From Chryseobacterium indologenes (GTDB lineage: Bacteria > Bacteroidota > Bacteroidia > Flavobacteriales > Weeksellaceae): a stretch of 64,000 nucleotides of DNA. Made by a program: the position numbers and the translations under genes. A model generated the notes under the pieces. It saw nothing but the letters and a program-made list of their open reading frames with translations. It was not told the origin of the DNA and ran no database searches. The stretch lies in contig NZ_CP018786.1 of NCBI RefSeq assembly GCF_002025665.1, forward strand, positions 1,178,001-1,242,000. The letters run 5' to 3'. Positions 16,963-25,489 of the stretch are shown in pieces (the first letter of the stretch is position 1; each line of letters begins with the position of its first letter).

Positions 16963-19020
16963 ATGAAAAAAATAACGCTTTCTTTGTTTTTAATAGCAGG
17001 GATCTGCACTCAAACTACGATGAGTGCACAAGCTAAAGCTGCTAAAGTAGCAGTGAATAACACAGACAAAGGTTTAGACCTTAGCTTGATGGACACTTCG
17101 GTGCGCCCTCAGGATGATTTTTACAACTACGTAAGTGGAACTTGGATGAAAACAGCCAAAATTCCATCTGACAAACCAACTTGGGGAAGCTTCAACAAAC
17201 TGGCTGAGGATACGGATAACAATTCCATGACAATCCTGAACTCTCTTCTGAAAGATAAATTTGCTGACGGAAGTGAAGGGAAAAAAATTCAGGATCTGTA
17301 TGCTACTTATATGAACATGCAGAAGAGAAATGCTGACGGAATTAAACCAATCCAGGAAAACCTGAACAAGATTGATGCTATTAAAAATATGGCTGATCTT
17401 CAGAACTACCTTACTTCTGTAACGAAAGAAGGGGAAAACGTTTTCTACGGATGGGGAGTAGATGCAGACCTTAAAGATTCTAAAATGAATGCGGTTTACT
17501 TAGGTAATGCTTCTCTAGGTTTAGGAAGAGATTACTATCAGAAGGTAAATGAAAAAAATACTGAAGCTATTGCTGAATATCAGAAATATGTAGCTTCTAT
17601 GCTAAAAGAATTAGGATACAAAAATGCTGATGAAGCAGCAAAAGGTATCGTTAATTATGAAAAGAGCATCGCACAAACTTACCTGACCAATGAGCAGAGC
17701 CGTGATAATACGCTTCAGTACAATCCTAAGACGATGGCTGAACTTTCTGCTTTGGTAAAAAATGTTGACCTTCCGGGTTATCTTAAAAAAGTAGGCGTAA
17801 ATTCTGACAAAGTAATTATCAGCGAATTAGGATTCTATAAGAACTTCGATAAATTGGTAAACGCTCAGAATCTTCCTGTAATCAAAGATTATCTGAAATT
17901 CCACATGATCCACGGAAGTGCTTCTTACTTAAGTGAAAACTTAGGAAACATGAAGTTTGCTTTCTATGGTAAATACCTGAGAGGACAACAGGAACAAAGA
18001 GCTCTTAACAAAAGAGGATTTGAGTTGATTAATGGTTCTTTAGGAGAGGCTTTCGGAAAATTATATGTTGAGAAATATTTCCCTGCTGAAGCAAAAGCTC
18101 AGATGGTGGAATTGATCGACTACTTAAAGAAAAGTTTCGCTGTTCACATCAACAACTTATCTTGGATGTCTTCAACAACGAAGGAAAAAGCAATGCAGAA
18201 GCTGAACAAGTTCACTGTAAAAGTAGCTTATCCGGACAAATGGAAAGACTATTCAAAATTAAATATCGTTTCTGAAGCTAAAGGAGGAAATCTATATCAA
18301 AATCTTCAGAACATCGGTGAATGGCAGTACAACAAAGATTTGGCTAAAATCGGTAAGCCTGTAGATAAAACAGAATGGGGGATGACTCCACAGACTGTAA
18401 ATGCATATTACAACCCGGTAAACAACGAGATTGTATTCCCTGCAGCGATCCTTCAGCCGCCATTCTTCAACCCTAAAGCTGATGCAGCTGTAAACTTCGG
18501 AGGTATTGGTGCAGTTATCGGTCACGAAATGAGCCACGGATTTGATGATTCAGGAGCACAGTTTGATGCAGACGGTAACTTAGTAGACTGGTGGACTCCG
18601 GAAGATAAAGCGAACTTCGAAAAAGCTACAAAAGCCCTTGCTTCTCAGTATGACAAATACGAGCCTGTAAAAGGAACTTTTGTAAATGGTACTTTCACAA
18701 ACGGTGAAAACATCGCTGACTTAGGAGGAGTAAACATCGCTTATGACGCTCTTCAAATGTACTTAAAAGACAAAGGAAACCCAGGGAAAATCAGTGGATT
18801 CACTCAGGATCAGAGATTCTTCTTAAGCTGGGCAACCGTTTGGAGAACATTATCAAGTGAGAAATATATGGTGAATCAGGTGAAAACTGACCCACACTCT
18901 CCAGGATATTTCAGAAGTTTTGGTCCGCTTATCAACGTTGACGCTTTCTACAAAGCATTCGATGTGAAACAAGGAGACAAATTATACAAGACTCCGGAAG
19001 ACAGAATCAAAATCTGGTAA
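16963..19020 (+). CDS. M13-family (neprilysin/PepO-like) zinc metallopeptidase 1
   Basis: 685 residues with a Sec signal (LSLFLIAGICTQTTMSAQ). The mature N-terminus LSLMDTSVRPQDDFYNYVSGTW is the M13 N-terminal signature. The catalytic domain has HEMSH (His521, Glu522, His525) and the third zinc ligand Glu582 in GENIADLGG, with Asp586. The C-terminal VKTDPHSPGYFRSFGPL and final KIW are typical. Predicted to cleave peptides in the periplasm or outside the cell. It is paralogous to the next gene, but this copy lacks a lipobox, so the two probably act in different places. Confidence 0.95.
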   Translation: MKKITLSLFLIAGICTQTTMSAQAKAAKVAVNNTDKGLDLSLMDTSVRPQDDFYNYVSGTWMKTAKIPSDKPTWGSFNKLAEDTDNNSMTILNSLLKDKFADGSEGKKIQDLYATYMNMQKRNADGIKPIQENLNKIDAIKNMADLQNYLTSVTKEGENVFYGWGVDADLKDSKMNAVYLGNASLGLGRDYYQKVNEKNTEAIAEYQKYVASMLKELGYKNADEAAKGIVNYEKSIAQTYLTNEQSRDNTLQYNPKTMAELSALVKNVDLPGYLKKVGVNSDKVIISELGFYKNFDKLVNAQNLPVIKDYLKFHMIHGSASYLSENLGNMKFAFYGKYLRGQQEQRALNKRGFELINGSLGEAFGKLYVEKYFPAEAKAQMVELIDYLKKSFAVHINNLSWMSSTTKEKAMQKLNKFTVKVAYPDKWKDYSKLNIVSEAKGGNLYQNLQNIGEWQYNKDLAKIGKPVDKTEWGMTPQTVNAYYNPVNNEIVFPAAILQPPFFNPKADAAVNFGGIGAVIGHEMSHGFDDSGAQFDADGNLVDWWTPEDKANFEKATKALASQYDKYEPVKGTFVNGTFTNGENIADLGGVNIAYDALQMYLKDKGNPGKISGFTQDQRFFLSWATVWRTLSSEKYMVNQVKTDPHSPGYFRSFGPLINVDAFYKAFDVKQGDKLYKTPEDRIKIW

Positions 19021-19027
19021 AAATAAC

Positions 19028-19056
19028 AACCGCTCAGCAATGGGCGGTTTTGTTTT
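19028..19056 (+). terminator. Rho-independent terminator of M13 gene 1
   Basis: 9-bp stem (aaccgctca / tgggcggtt, one G-T pair), GCAA tetraloop, T-rich tail; closely similar to the hairpin after lipA. Confidence 0.88.
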
Positions 19057-19156
19057 TTTAGGTGGCGGGTGATGGGTAGTAGATGGTAGGTAATAGGGAT
19101 TAGGGATTAGGGAAAATAGGTAATAAGTAATAAGGAACCGGAGGAATAATAGCTAT

Positions 19157-19226
19157 AATAACGGCTTCCATCATTCCCCTCCCTCGGAGGGGTGTCAAAA
19201 ATTCAAAGAATTTTTGACGGGGTGGT
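19157..19226. repeat. 70-bp palindromic intergenic repeat, family A, copy 2
   Basis: Second copy of the element at 897-966. This copy forms two perfect hairpins: cccctcc/ggagggg, and an 11-bp stem gtcaaaaattc/gaatttttgac with an AAA loop. Confidence 0.78.
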
Positions 19227-19340
19227 CTAACCCATAACACCAAACATTAAACTATGAACTTTAAATCTTAAACTTTTAACCCAAATCTTCAATTTTTCAC
19301 CCATATATAAATATCATTCATAACATATCATTAAAGTTTG

Positions 19341-19348
19341 TATATTTG
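19341..19348 (+). promoter_or_regulatory. -7 element of M13 gene 2
   Basis: Exact TATATTTG, 32 bp before the ATG at 19381; a -33 TTG at the usual spacing is not obvious. Confidence 0.5.
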
Positions 19349-19380
19349 ATAAGTTTGTGTAAAATCAAAAATTATCTTTA

Positions 19381-21465
19381 ATGAAAAAGCTAAATATTGG
19401 AATACTTGCCCTTTCGGGAATTGTGTTTCTTAATTCGTGTGGAGCAGCTAAGACTGCAGGGACAGAGAATAAAAAAGAAGCTACAGCAAAAGTGGCTGAA
19501 CCGGTAAAAGAAGAAGGGATTAATTTATCGTATATGGATACCAGTGTCCGTCCACAAGATGACTTTTTTAGCTATGTGAACGGCAATTGGGTGAAGACTA
19601 CTCAGATTCCTTCCGATAAAGCAAACTGGGGTTCTTTCAATGCATTGAGAGAAAATGTGGATGATGCTTCATTAGATATCTTAAACAAAATTCTTACAGA
19701 ATCATATCCTGCCGGATCAGAAGGACAGAAAATCCAGAATCTGTATGCCTCTTTTATGGATACCAATAAGAGAAATGCAGAAGGTCTGGCTCCTATCAAA
19801 GCTGATCTTGCTAAAGTAGATGCTATTAAAAGTCTTGGTGATCTTCAGAAATATCTTTTGGAAGCTACAAGATTAGGGGATAACTCTTTCTACGGATGGA
19901 GAGTAGGTGCTGATATGAAGAATTCCAATATGAATGCGGTATATCTTGGCGGTCCGGATTTAGGTCTGGGAAGAGATTACTATCAGAAAGTAAACGATGC
20001 CAATACTAAAACACTGGCGGAATATCAAGCCTATGTTGGAAAGTTATTCGGAGTTTTAGGATATAAAAATACTACTCAGGCTGCACAAAATGTAGTTGAC
20101 TTTGAAAAACAGCTAGCCAATTATTTATTGACTCTTGAGCAAAACAGAGATGCTAATTTAAGATACAACCCTAAAAATGTATCAGAATTATCCGGTCTTG
20201 TTAAAAATGTAGATCTTGCAAAATATCTGAAAGATGCTGGCGTAAATACAGACCGAGTGATCATCGGTGAACTGAAATACTACCAGAATATGGATCAGTT
20301 CATTACCCAGAAAAACCTTCCTTTACTGAAAGATTATCTGAAATACCATATCATCAACGGAAATGCGAGCAATCTGGATGACAGTTTAGAGCAGATCAGA
20401 TTTGATTTCTATGCTAAATATCTACAAGGGCAGAAAGAACAGCGTCCAATGAACAAAAGAGGGCTTACCCTTGTCAATGGTGTTCTTGGTGAAGCTTTCG
20501 GAAAACTGTATGTAGACAAATATTTCACTCCTGAAGCTAAGAAGCAGATGGAAACGTATATTGATTATCTTTTAAAATCATTCAAAACACACATCGCAAA
20601 CATAGACTGGATGTCTCCTGAAACCAAAGTAAAAGCTCAGGAAAAGCTATCTAAGTTTACCGTGAAAATTGCTTATCCGGATAAATGGAAAGATTATACT
20701 CAGTTGAAAGTAGAATCACCAAAAGAAGGTGCTACCCTATATTCTAATCTTCAGAATGTTGCTGCATGGCAGTATCAGAGAAGTTTAGATAAAGTAGGAA
20801 AACCTGTTGACAAAACAGAATGGGGAATGTCACCTCAAACTGTAAATGCTTATTACAGCGGATCAAACAACGAAATTGTATTCCCTGCAGCCATTCTTCA
20901 GCCACCTTTCTATAATCCTTTAGCGGATGCAGCAGTAAACTTCGGAGGTATTGGTGCCGTTATTGGTCACGAAATTTCTCACGGATTTGATGACAGTGGT
21001 TCACGTTTCGATGGAGATGGTAACCTAAACAACTGGTGGACAGATGCTGACCGTAAAAACTTTGATGCAAAAGTAGGTCAGTTAGCCGCTCAGTACAGTG
21101 CTTATGAACCTGTAAAAGGAAGCTTTGTAAACGGTAAATTCACAAGTGGTGAAAACATCGGAGACTTAGGTGGTGTAGCAGTGGCTTACGATGCCCTTCA
21201 GATGTATTTAAAAGATAAAGGAAACCCAGGAAAGATCAGCGGATTCACTCAGGATCAGAGATTCTTCATGAGCTGGGCTACTGTCTGGAGAACTAAAGCT
21301 ACCGATCAGTATATGATTAATCAGGTGAAAACAGACCCGCACTCTCCTGGAATGTTCAGAGCCTTTGGTCCATTGGTCAATCAGGACTCATTCATCAAAG
21401 CATTTGATATCAAACCGGGAGACAAATTGTATAAAGCTCCTCAGGACAGAATAAAAATCTGGTAA
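19381..21465 (+). CDS. M13-family zinc metallopeptidase 2, lipoprotein
   Basis: 694 residues, clearly a paralogue of the preceding gene over the whole length, with the same YMDTSVRPQDDFFSYVNGNW start and KIW end. The N-terminus is a lipoprotein signal (ALSGIVFLNSCGA), so the enzyme is anchored by a lipidated cysteine. HEISH (His530, Glu531, His534) and GENIGDLGG supply the zinc ligands. The tandem arrangement with separate terminators and promoters points to an old duplication with diverged location rather than a single operon. Confidence 0.95.
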   Translation: MKKLNIGILALSGIVFLNSCGAAKTAGTENKKEATAKVAEPVKEEGINLSYMDTSVRPQDDFFSYVNGNWVKTTQIPSDKANWGSFNALRENVDDASLDILNKILTESYPAGSEGQKIQNLYASFMDTNKRNAEGLAPIKADLAKVDAIKSLGDLQKYLLEATRLGDNSFYGWRVGADMKNSNMNAVYLGGPDLGLGRDYYQKVNDANTKTLAEYQAYVGKLFGVLGYKNTTQAAQNVVDFEKQLANYLLTLEQNRDANLRYNPKNVSELSGLVKNVDLAKYLKDAGVNTDRVIIGELKYYQNMDQFITQKNLPLLKDYLKYHIINGNASNLDDSLEQIRFDFYAKYLQGQKEQRPMNKRGLTLVNGVLGEAFGKLYVDKYFTPEAKKQMETYIDYLLKSFKTHIANIDWMSPETKVKAQEKLSKFTVKIAYPDKWKDYTQLKVESPKEGATLYSNLQNVAAWQYQRSLDKVGKPVDKTEWGMSPQTVNAYYSGSNNEIVFPAAILQPPFYNPLADAAVNFGGIGAVIGHEISHGFDDSGSRFDGDGNLNNWWTDADRKNFDAKVGQLAAQYSAYEPVKGSFVNGKFTSGENIGDLGGVAVAYDALQMYLKDKGNPGKISGFTQDQRFFMSWATVWRTKATDQYMINQVKTDPHSPGMFRAFGPLVNQDSFIKAFDIKPGDKLYKAPQDRIKIW

Positions 21466-21490
21466 TTTTACCCGAAATTGTTAGAAAAGA

Positions 21491-21525
21491 AAGAATCCGC
21501 CTCAATATGAGACGGATTCTTTTTT
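21491..21525. terminator. Terminator between convergent genes
   Basis: 9-bp stem aagaatccg/cggattctt extended by ctc/gag after one mismatch, with a T run. It overlaps the stop of the minus-strand gene. Confidence 0.85.
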
Positions 21526-22582
21526 AATATTCTTTCTTATAATTCCGGAGAACAAACTTTATTCCGGTTTCCATTATGTCTCCCATCGTTTTACAATACT
21601 TGAAATTGATATCGTAGGTAAGTTTTTGTAGAGCGGTCCTTAGTTCTATGACATTGGCTTCTGGTGCAAGATTGTCTTTTTTCATAATAGAAATGAGTTC
21701 ATCAAATCTGTTTTGACTGCTGGTTACTCTTTTTACAATTTGTGAACGTACCTCCTTGCGGTATTGCTCTATAGAACTTGGCTTCAGTTTTTCCAATACC
21801 ATGGTCACCATTTGATTGTTTTCTTTGAAATACTGTGGAAGATAAACTTTCAGATTTCCCTCATACGTTTGCTGGTCAAAATCGATAGGGCGGATTCTGT
21901 AAATAACCTGGTCGAAATCATGGATGGGAATCACCACATAATTATAAGAACGCATGTCACCAAGAAGTCCAATGAGACAACGCTCATTAAATTTCACAAA
22001 TTCTTTGGAAATCTGCGCCTTTTCAAGATCTGAACAGTTGGATAAATGTTTCTGAATAAAAACATCTCCGGGAATTCCTAAAATATGTTCCTCTATCAAA
22101 GTATTTTTATACACCAGAAAATTAATCCGGTTAGGAGAAAGCAGATCTTCAAGCTCCAATCCGAATATCCGGGAAGCATCGGCCTGTTTAATATAAAAAT
22201 AAGTATAATTATCATTCAGTACATTTCTCACCCTAATTCTGAAAGGTTTAGAATTTCCGAAAGTACAAAAGTCGATGGTGTCCACTTTCAGGTAGGGTAA
22301 AGTAGCGGTATCTCCATCAGAATGAAGAAGGGTATAAATTTTATTTAAATTGGCCTCTATTTCTTTAAACTCATATTCAGAATACAGCACCCCAAGCCAT
22401 AAAGTGTCTTTGCCATCTTTATCCAGAATTCTCACACTGTCACTAAACCTTAAAAGGTCTTCATACAGAAACTTAATCTTGGTAGTTCTGTTATATTTTT
22501 CCAAATATTGTTGTAATGCTTCTGAAACTGGAAATATCGGTTTTCTGAACGCTATTTTTACATCTTTCATGACACTGTTCAC
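21524..22582 (-). CDS. Unknown protein with kinase-like motifs
   Basis: 352 residues, cytoplasmic, no recognised family. Around residues 208-237 it shows GDMRSYN, a strand, then RPIDFDQ. This resembles the catalytic loop (D-x4-N) and metal-binding DFG/DFD segment of aminoglycoside-phosphotransferase or HipA-type atypical kinases. An upstream YFYIKQAD strand (Lys132) could be the ATP-binding lysine. The fold assignment is inference from motif spacing. It is divergent from the T6SS sheath genes, with 342 bp between starts. ATG 22582 is used; ATG 22570 is also possible. Confidence 0.65.
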   Translation of the reverse strand: MNSVMKDVKIAFRKPIFPVSEALQQYLEKYNRTTKIKFLYEDLLRFSDSVRILDKDGKDTLWLGVLYSEYEFKEIEANLNKIYTLLHSDGDTATLPYLKVDTIDFCTFGNSKPFRIRVRNVLNDNYTYFYIKQADASRIFGLELEDLLSPNRINFLVYKNTLIEEHILGIPGDVFIQKHLSNCSDLEKAQISKEFVKFNERCLIGLLGDMRSYNYVVIPIHDFDQVIYRIRPIDFDQQTYEGNLKVYLPQYFKENNQMVTMVLEKLKPSSIEQYRKEVRSQIVKRVTSSQNRFDELISIMKKDNLAPEANVIELRTALQKLTYDINFKYCKTMGDIMETGIKFVLRNYKKEY

Positions 22583-22924
22583 TTTGTTTAAATATAAAGA
22601 ATATTTTTTTGTGAAATTTTAGGAATTCTCATTTTAACATTCATCAGGTATCTTTATAAAAGAGTAGAGTGAACAAAAATTTTATTTTATTTTTCTTGGA
22701 AGACTTTATTTATTTTTTCATAGCTTAGTGATATCGTAATATGGTGATTTTATGTTGAATAAATGTAAATAGATTTAGATGATTCAAGAAAAATCTTAGT
22801 AAAATTTTGTATGTTACAGTTTTTTTTTAAATTTAAACATTGGATTGGTAATTTATTTGATTCATCGGTAAATTATTCAAAGACAGATCCAAACCAAAAT
22901 AGTAAATCTCAAAATAACAATAAT
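22583..22924. other. AT-rich divergent intergenic region before tssB
   Basis: Very A/T-rich. It presumably holds the promoters of tssB and the kinase-like gene, but I see no exact TTG/TAnnTTTG pair. The tssB frame stays open back to an ATG at 22811; the extra 38 residues are low-complexity (ending in an N run) and probably not translated. Confidence 0.4.
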
Positions 22925-23371
22925 ATGGCAATGTTTAATTATGGTGTTGGCGGAAACGAGGTAAAAGTAGACGCTAATGAAGCTATTCAGGAAATACAGG
23001 AAAATAAATCACTGATAGTAAGCCAACTTACAACAGACGAGTCTTATACCCCTGAAATCGTAACAGGATTAAAAACAGTGGAAGACGTTTTCAAACATTT
23101 TCAGCCTTCAGTATCGGTACAACACGAAACAGAAGATGGTGGAATGGTAGAAGAGGAATTCCGTTTTCAAAACCTTGGAGACTTTACCCCTAAAAGCCTT
23201 ACTCAGAAGTCAGATTATCTGCAGCAATTGAGCATGGAACAGGAGCAGTACAATAAAATCGTACGTCAGCTGAAAACAAACAAAATTCTACGCAATATGC
23301 TGGAGAACGATCAGACAAGAGCAGCGTTCATAGAAGTATTGAAAGAAGTGGCACAAGAACTTGAAAAATAA
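22925..23371 (+). CDS. tssB: T6SS contractile sheath small subunit TssB (T6SS-iii type)
   Basis: About 148 residues from the ATG at 22925, whose product begins MAMFNYGVGGNEVKVDANEA, the usual start of Bacteroidota TssB. The central FKHFQPSVSVQHE and FQNLGDF segments and the C-terminal helix fit VipA/TssB. TssB pairs with TssC to build the cytoplasmic sheath whose contraction drives the Hcp tube. The longer frame from 22811 adds a low-complexity extension and is less likely. tssC follows after 20 bp. Confidence 0.88.
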   Translation: MAMFNYGVGGNEVKVDANEAIQEIQENKSLIVSQLTTDESYTPEIVTGLKTVEDVFKHFQPSVSVQHETEDGGMVEEEFRFQNLGDFTPKSLTQKSDYLQQLSMEQEQYNKIVRQLKTNKILRNMLENDQTRAAFIEVLKEVAQELEK

Positions 23372-23391
23372 TTAAAGACTTACATTAAATC

Positions 23392-24753
23392 ATGGATAGC
23401 AAATTACAGGCACAAGAAAGCCAGCAGCAGGGGCAGCAGCAACACGCAGGGCAGCCGAAGGGTAACCCGCTTGCAGAGCTCAATAAAATGGGAGGATTTG
23501 GCTTTGTTGAATCCGTTGTAGACGGTATTGCCAATATGAACCCAACAAGAAAGGCAAGAAAAGAAATCTTCCTGAACGACAGCAATAAATCCGACGAAAG
23601 AAAAGAACTTCTTCAGAAGATCAATCTTTGGGTAAACCTTTTAGAAGGTAGCGAATCTGCAGATAAAATGGCCGATACTTGCAAGAGTAAAGCACAACAG
23701 GCCGACCAAAACCTAAAAACAAACTTAAAAAATACACTGGACGCTGTTCGTATGTTGGAAACCAACTACAGAACAGTAGCACAATTCTACAAAAATACAG
23801 AATTGGATAAAGTGGACAACGTAAGTATCGTCAATGCAAGCCTTGATCAGGTTTCTGATCTGGATAATCCTTTGTTCATTGATGCGATCTCAGAAGAATT
23901 CAAAAACTATTACGACCGTCTTGATCTTAGAGATAACTATTCAATCCTTGCAATACCAGGATATTTAGGATCAAATAAGGTCATTGAGAAATGGGCAAAA
24001 ATCTGTAACGAAAACAAAGTAATGATGGTTACAGACTTCGCCAACCTTGATAAACCGGATGATGTGGTAGATTTATTTCACTCTGCAAACCTTACAGGAG
24101 GTGAGCTTCACAGAAGTAACGTTATTATGACGTGTAACTGGCTGGTAGGACGTGGTAAAGCTGAAGAAGTAGGGGAAGAAGAAAACGTAGAACTTCCACC
24201 TTCCACTTCATTAGCAGGAAAGATCCACAAAACACTGATGTCTCAGGTAGCAGCAGGTAAAAAGCACGGTAACATCAACGAAGTAGACGCTGTAAAATTC
24301 GAATTGAAAAAAAGTGAAATTTCTCAATTGGAAAAAATGGGTCTTGTACCAATGGTTAACGAATATGGAAAAATTATGGCTTTCTCGGCGAAGACCTTAT
24401 TTACAGGAGACAATATTGGTCTTCAGACGTATTCCGTAGTTCGTGTATTCGACTATGTAACCAAGGTATTACTTGACTTCCTTAACAGAAGAGCTTTCGA
24501 AAACTGGAATGCTAAAAACGAAGACGATTTGAGAAGACAGATTGTAACGTTCCTTGACAATATCAAAGGACCGGACAAGTTGATCGAGAAATTCAAAATT
24601 GTTCGTTTCGAGCAGGATAGAGTAAACAAAGACAGAGTATGGCTGGATATCCGTATGACCCCTTATTTCCCTACAAAAAGTTTCGTTATTAAACTGGATG
24701 GACACAAAGGAGATGATGGTAACGAATGGGATGCAGAATACACTCAGGAGTAG
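23392..24753 (+). CDS. tssC: T6SS contractile sheath large subunit TssC (T6SS-iii type)
   Basis: 453 residues. A glutamine-rich N-terminus (QESQQQGQQQHAGQ) precedes the DUF5458-type TssC core of Bacteroidota: NPLFIDAISEEFKNYYDRLDLRDN, FHSANLTGGELHRSN and the C-terminal VWLDIRMTPYFPTKSFVIKLDG. It forms the sheath with TssB. The operon ends at a strong terminator 22 bp past the stop. No baseplate, tube (Hcp), VgrG, ClpV or membrane-complex gene is adjacent, so the rest of the machine must be elsewhere if it is complete. Confidence 0.92.
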   Translation: MDSKLQAQESQQQGQQQHAGQPKGNPLAELNKMGGFGFVESVVDGIANMNPTRKARKEIFLNDSNKSDERKELLQKINLWVNLLEGSESADKMADTCKSKAQQADQNLKTNLKNTLDAVRMLETNYRTVAQFYKNTELDKVDNVSIVNASLDQVSDLDNPLFIDAISEEFKNYYDRLDLRDNYSILAIPGYLGSNKVIEKWAKICNENKVMMVTDFANLDKPDDVVDLFHSANLTGGELHRSNVIMTCNWLVGRGKAEEVGEEENVELPPSTSLAGKIHKTLMSQVAAGKKHGNINEVDAVKFELKKSEISQLEKMGLVPMVNEYGKIMAFSAKTLFTGDNIGLQTYSVVRVFDYVTKVLLDFLNRRAFENWNAKNEDDLRRQIVTFLDNIKGPDKLIEKFKIVRFEQDRVNKDRVWLDIRMTPYFPTKSFVIKLDGHKGDDGNEWDAEYTQE

Positions 24754-24775
24754 CATAAACGTACTTTATATAACA

Positions 24776-24808
24776 AAAACCGATGCAATATTACATCGGT
24801 TTTTTTTC
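24776..24808 (+). terminator. Terminator of tssBC
   Basis: 10-bp stem (aaaaccgatg / catcggtttt), 8-nt loop and a run of eight or more T. Confidence 0.9.
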
Positions 24809-24819
24809 AACCAACACCT

Positions 24820-25290
24820 ATGAAATTAAATATGAATAAAACACTTATTATTGGATTGCCCTTTATGTTAATCATCCTTTTGATAAGTTGTGAAAAAAAA
24901 TACCAAAGTCCAGGCACTTACGAAAATGATCTTTTCGCACAGGAACGTCAGGAAGGAAAAGCATACATCATGAATAGAGATGAATGTTTTGATGGCAGTG
25001 AACTCGTACTTGCAAGTTCAGAGGTAAAATTAGCAGACAGTTCCAAAGGCCGTGGAAAATCTTTCTTTCTTTATAAAGTAAAATCAGGAAAAGTATTGAA
25101 AACAGTAAGGGATTCTACGGTAGAAATGCCAATGATGTTTTTATCTCAATACAAACTAAAGATCAAAAATACGGATTCTATGTATGTGTATCTGAAAAAG
25201 CTTGAAGGATACCGTTTTATAGCCAAAGACAGAAATCTTAAGTACCAATGGTTGAAAGCTGCTCCCGTATATTCTGTTGAGAAAAATTAA
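24820..25290 (+). CDS. Lipoprotein of unknown function, T6SS-linked by position
   Basis: 156 residues. SPII signal with lipobox LLISC (mature start CEKKYQ). The mature part is ~135 residues of mixed strands (AYIMNRDECFDGSELVLASSEVKL and SQYKLKIKNTDSMYVYLKKL), no known domain recognised. It lies between tssBC and the putative effector. T6SS-iii loci encode a small lipoprotein (TssQ) in the envelope complex; size and place would allow that, but I cannot confirm similarity. An in-frame ATG at 24832 is an alternative start. Confidence 0.7.
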   Translation: MKLNMNKTLIIGLPFMLIILLISCEKKYQSPGTYENDLFAQERQEGKAYIMNRDECFDGSELVLASSEVKLADSSKGRGKSFFLYKVKSGKVLKTVRDSTVEMPMMFLSQYKLKIKNTDSMYVYLKKLEGYRFIAKDRNLKYQWLKAAPVYSVEKN

Positions 25291-25365
25291 CTTTAAATTC
25301 AAACTTTTTATATCACTGTATTATGATTTTTTTTATTTTTGTTTTTGAACCAACACAAAAACACG

Positions 25366-25489
25366 ATGAAAAAAAATGTAAGCCTGTATGAGGATATAAT
25401 CCTACATCCTCTCCAACCATTTAATCTGAAAAGTAGTACCTGTCTCAATAGCTTCCGACTGGAAGTTCGTTAAATTCTATCAGCCATGA
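25366..25489 (+). pseudogene. Possible small frameshifted ORF before the effector gene
   Basis: ATG at 25366 opens a 35-codon frame ending at 25473. The +1 frame, open from 25430, encodes VVPVSIASDWKFVKFYQP and stops with a TGA that overlaps the effector ATG (ATGA at 25486-25489). Deleting one A from the AAAA run near 25430 would join both into a ~40-residue product. Could be a decayed leader gene, a frameshift, or chance. Low certainty. Confidence 0.25.

Larger units (their letters stand above)
19057..19380. other. Repeat-filled intergenic region with promoter
   Basis: No gene. It holds a G/A/T-rich degenerate tract (gggattagggattaggg near 19100), repeat family A copy 2 (19157-19226), and an exact -7 element TATATTTG at 19341-19348 that should drive the second M13 gene. 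Confidence 0.6.

Noticed and set aside
22811..22924. 38-residue N-terminal extension of TssB
   Set aside because: Low complexity with an Asn run; the known family start is at ATG 22925.
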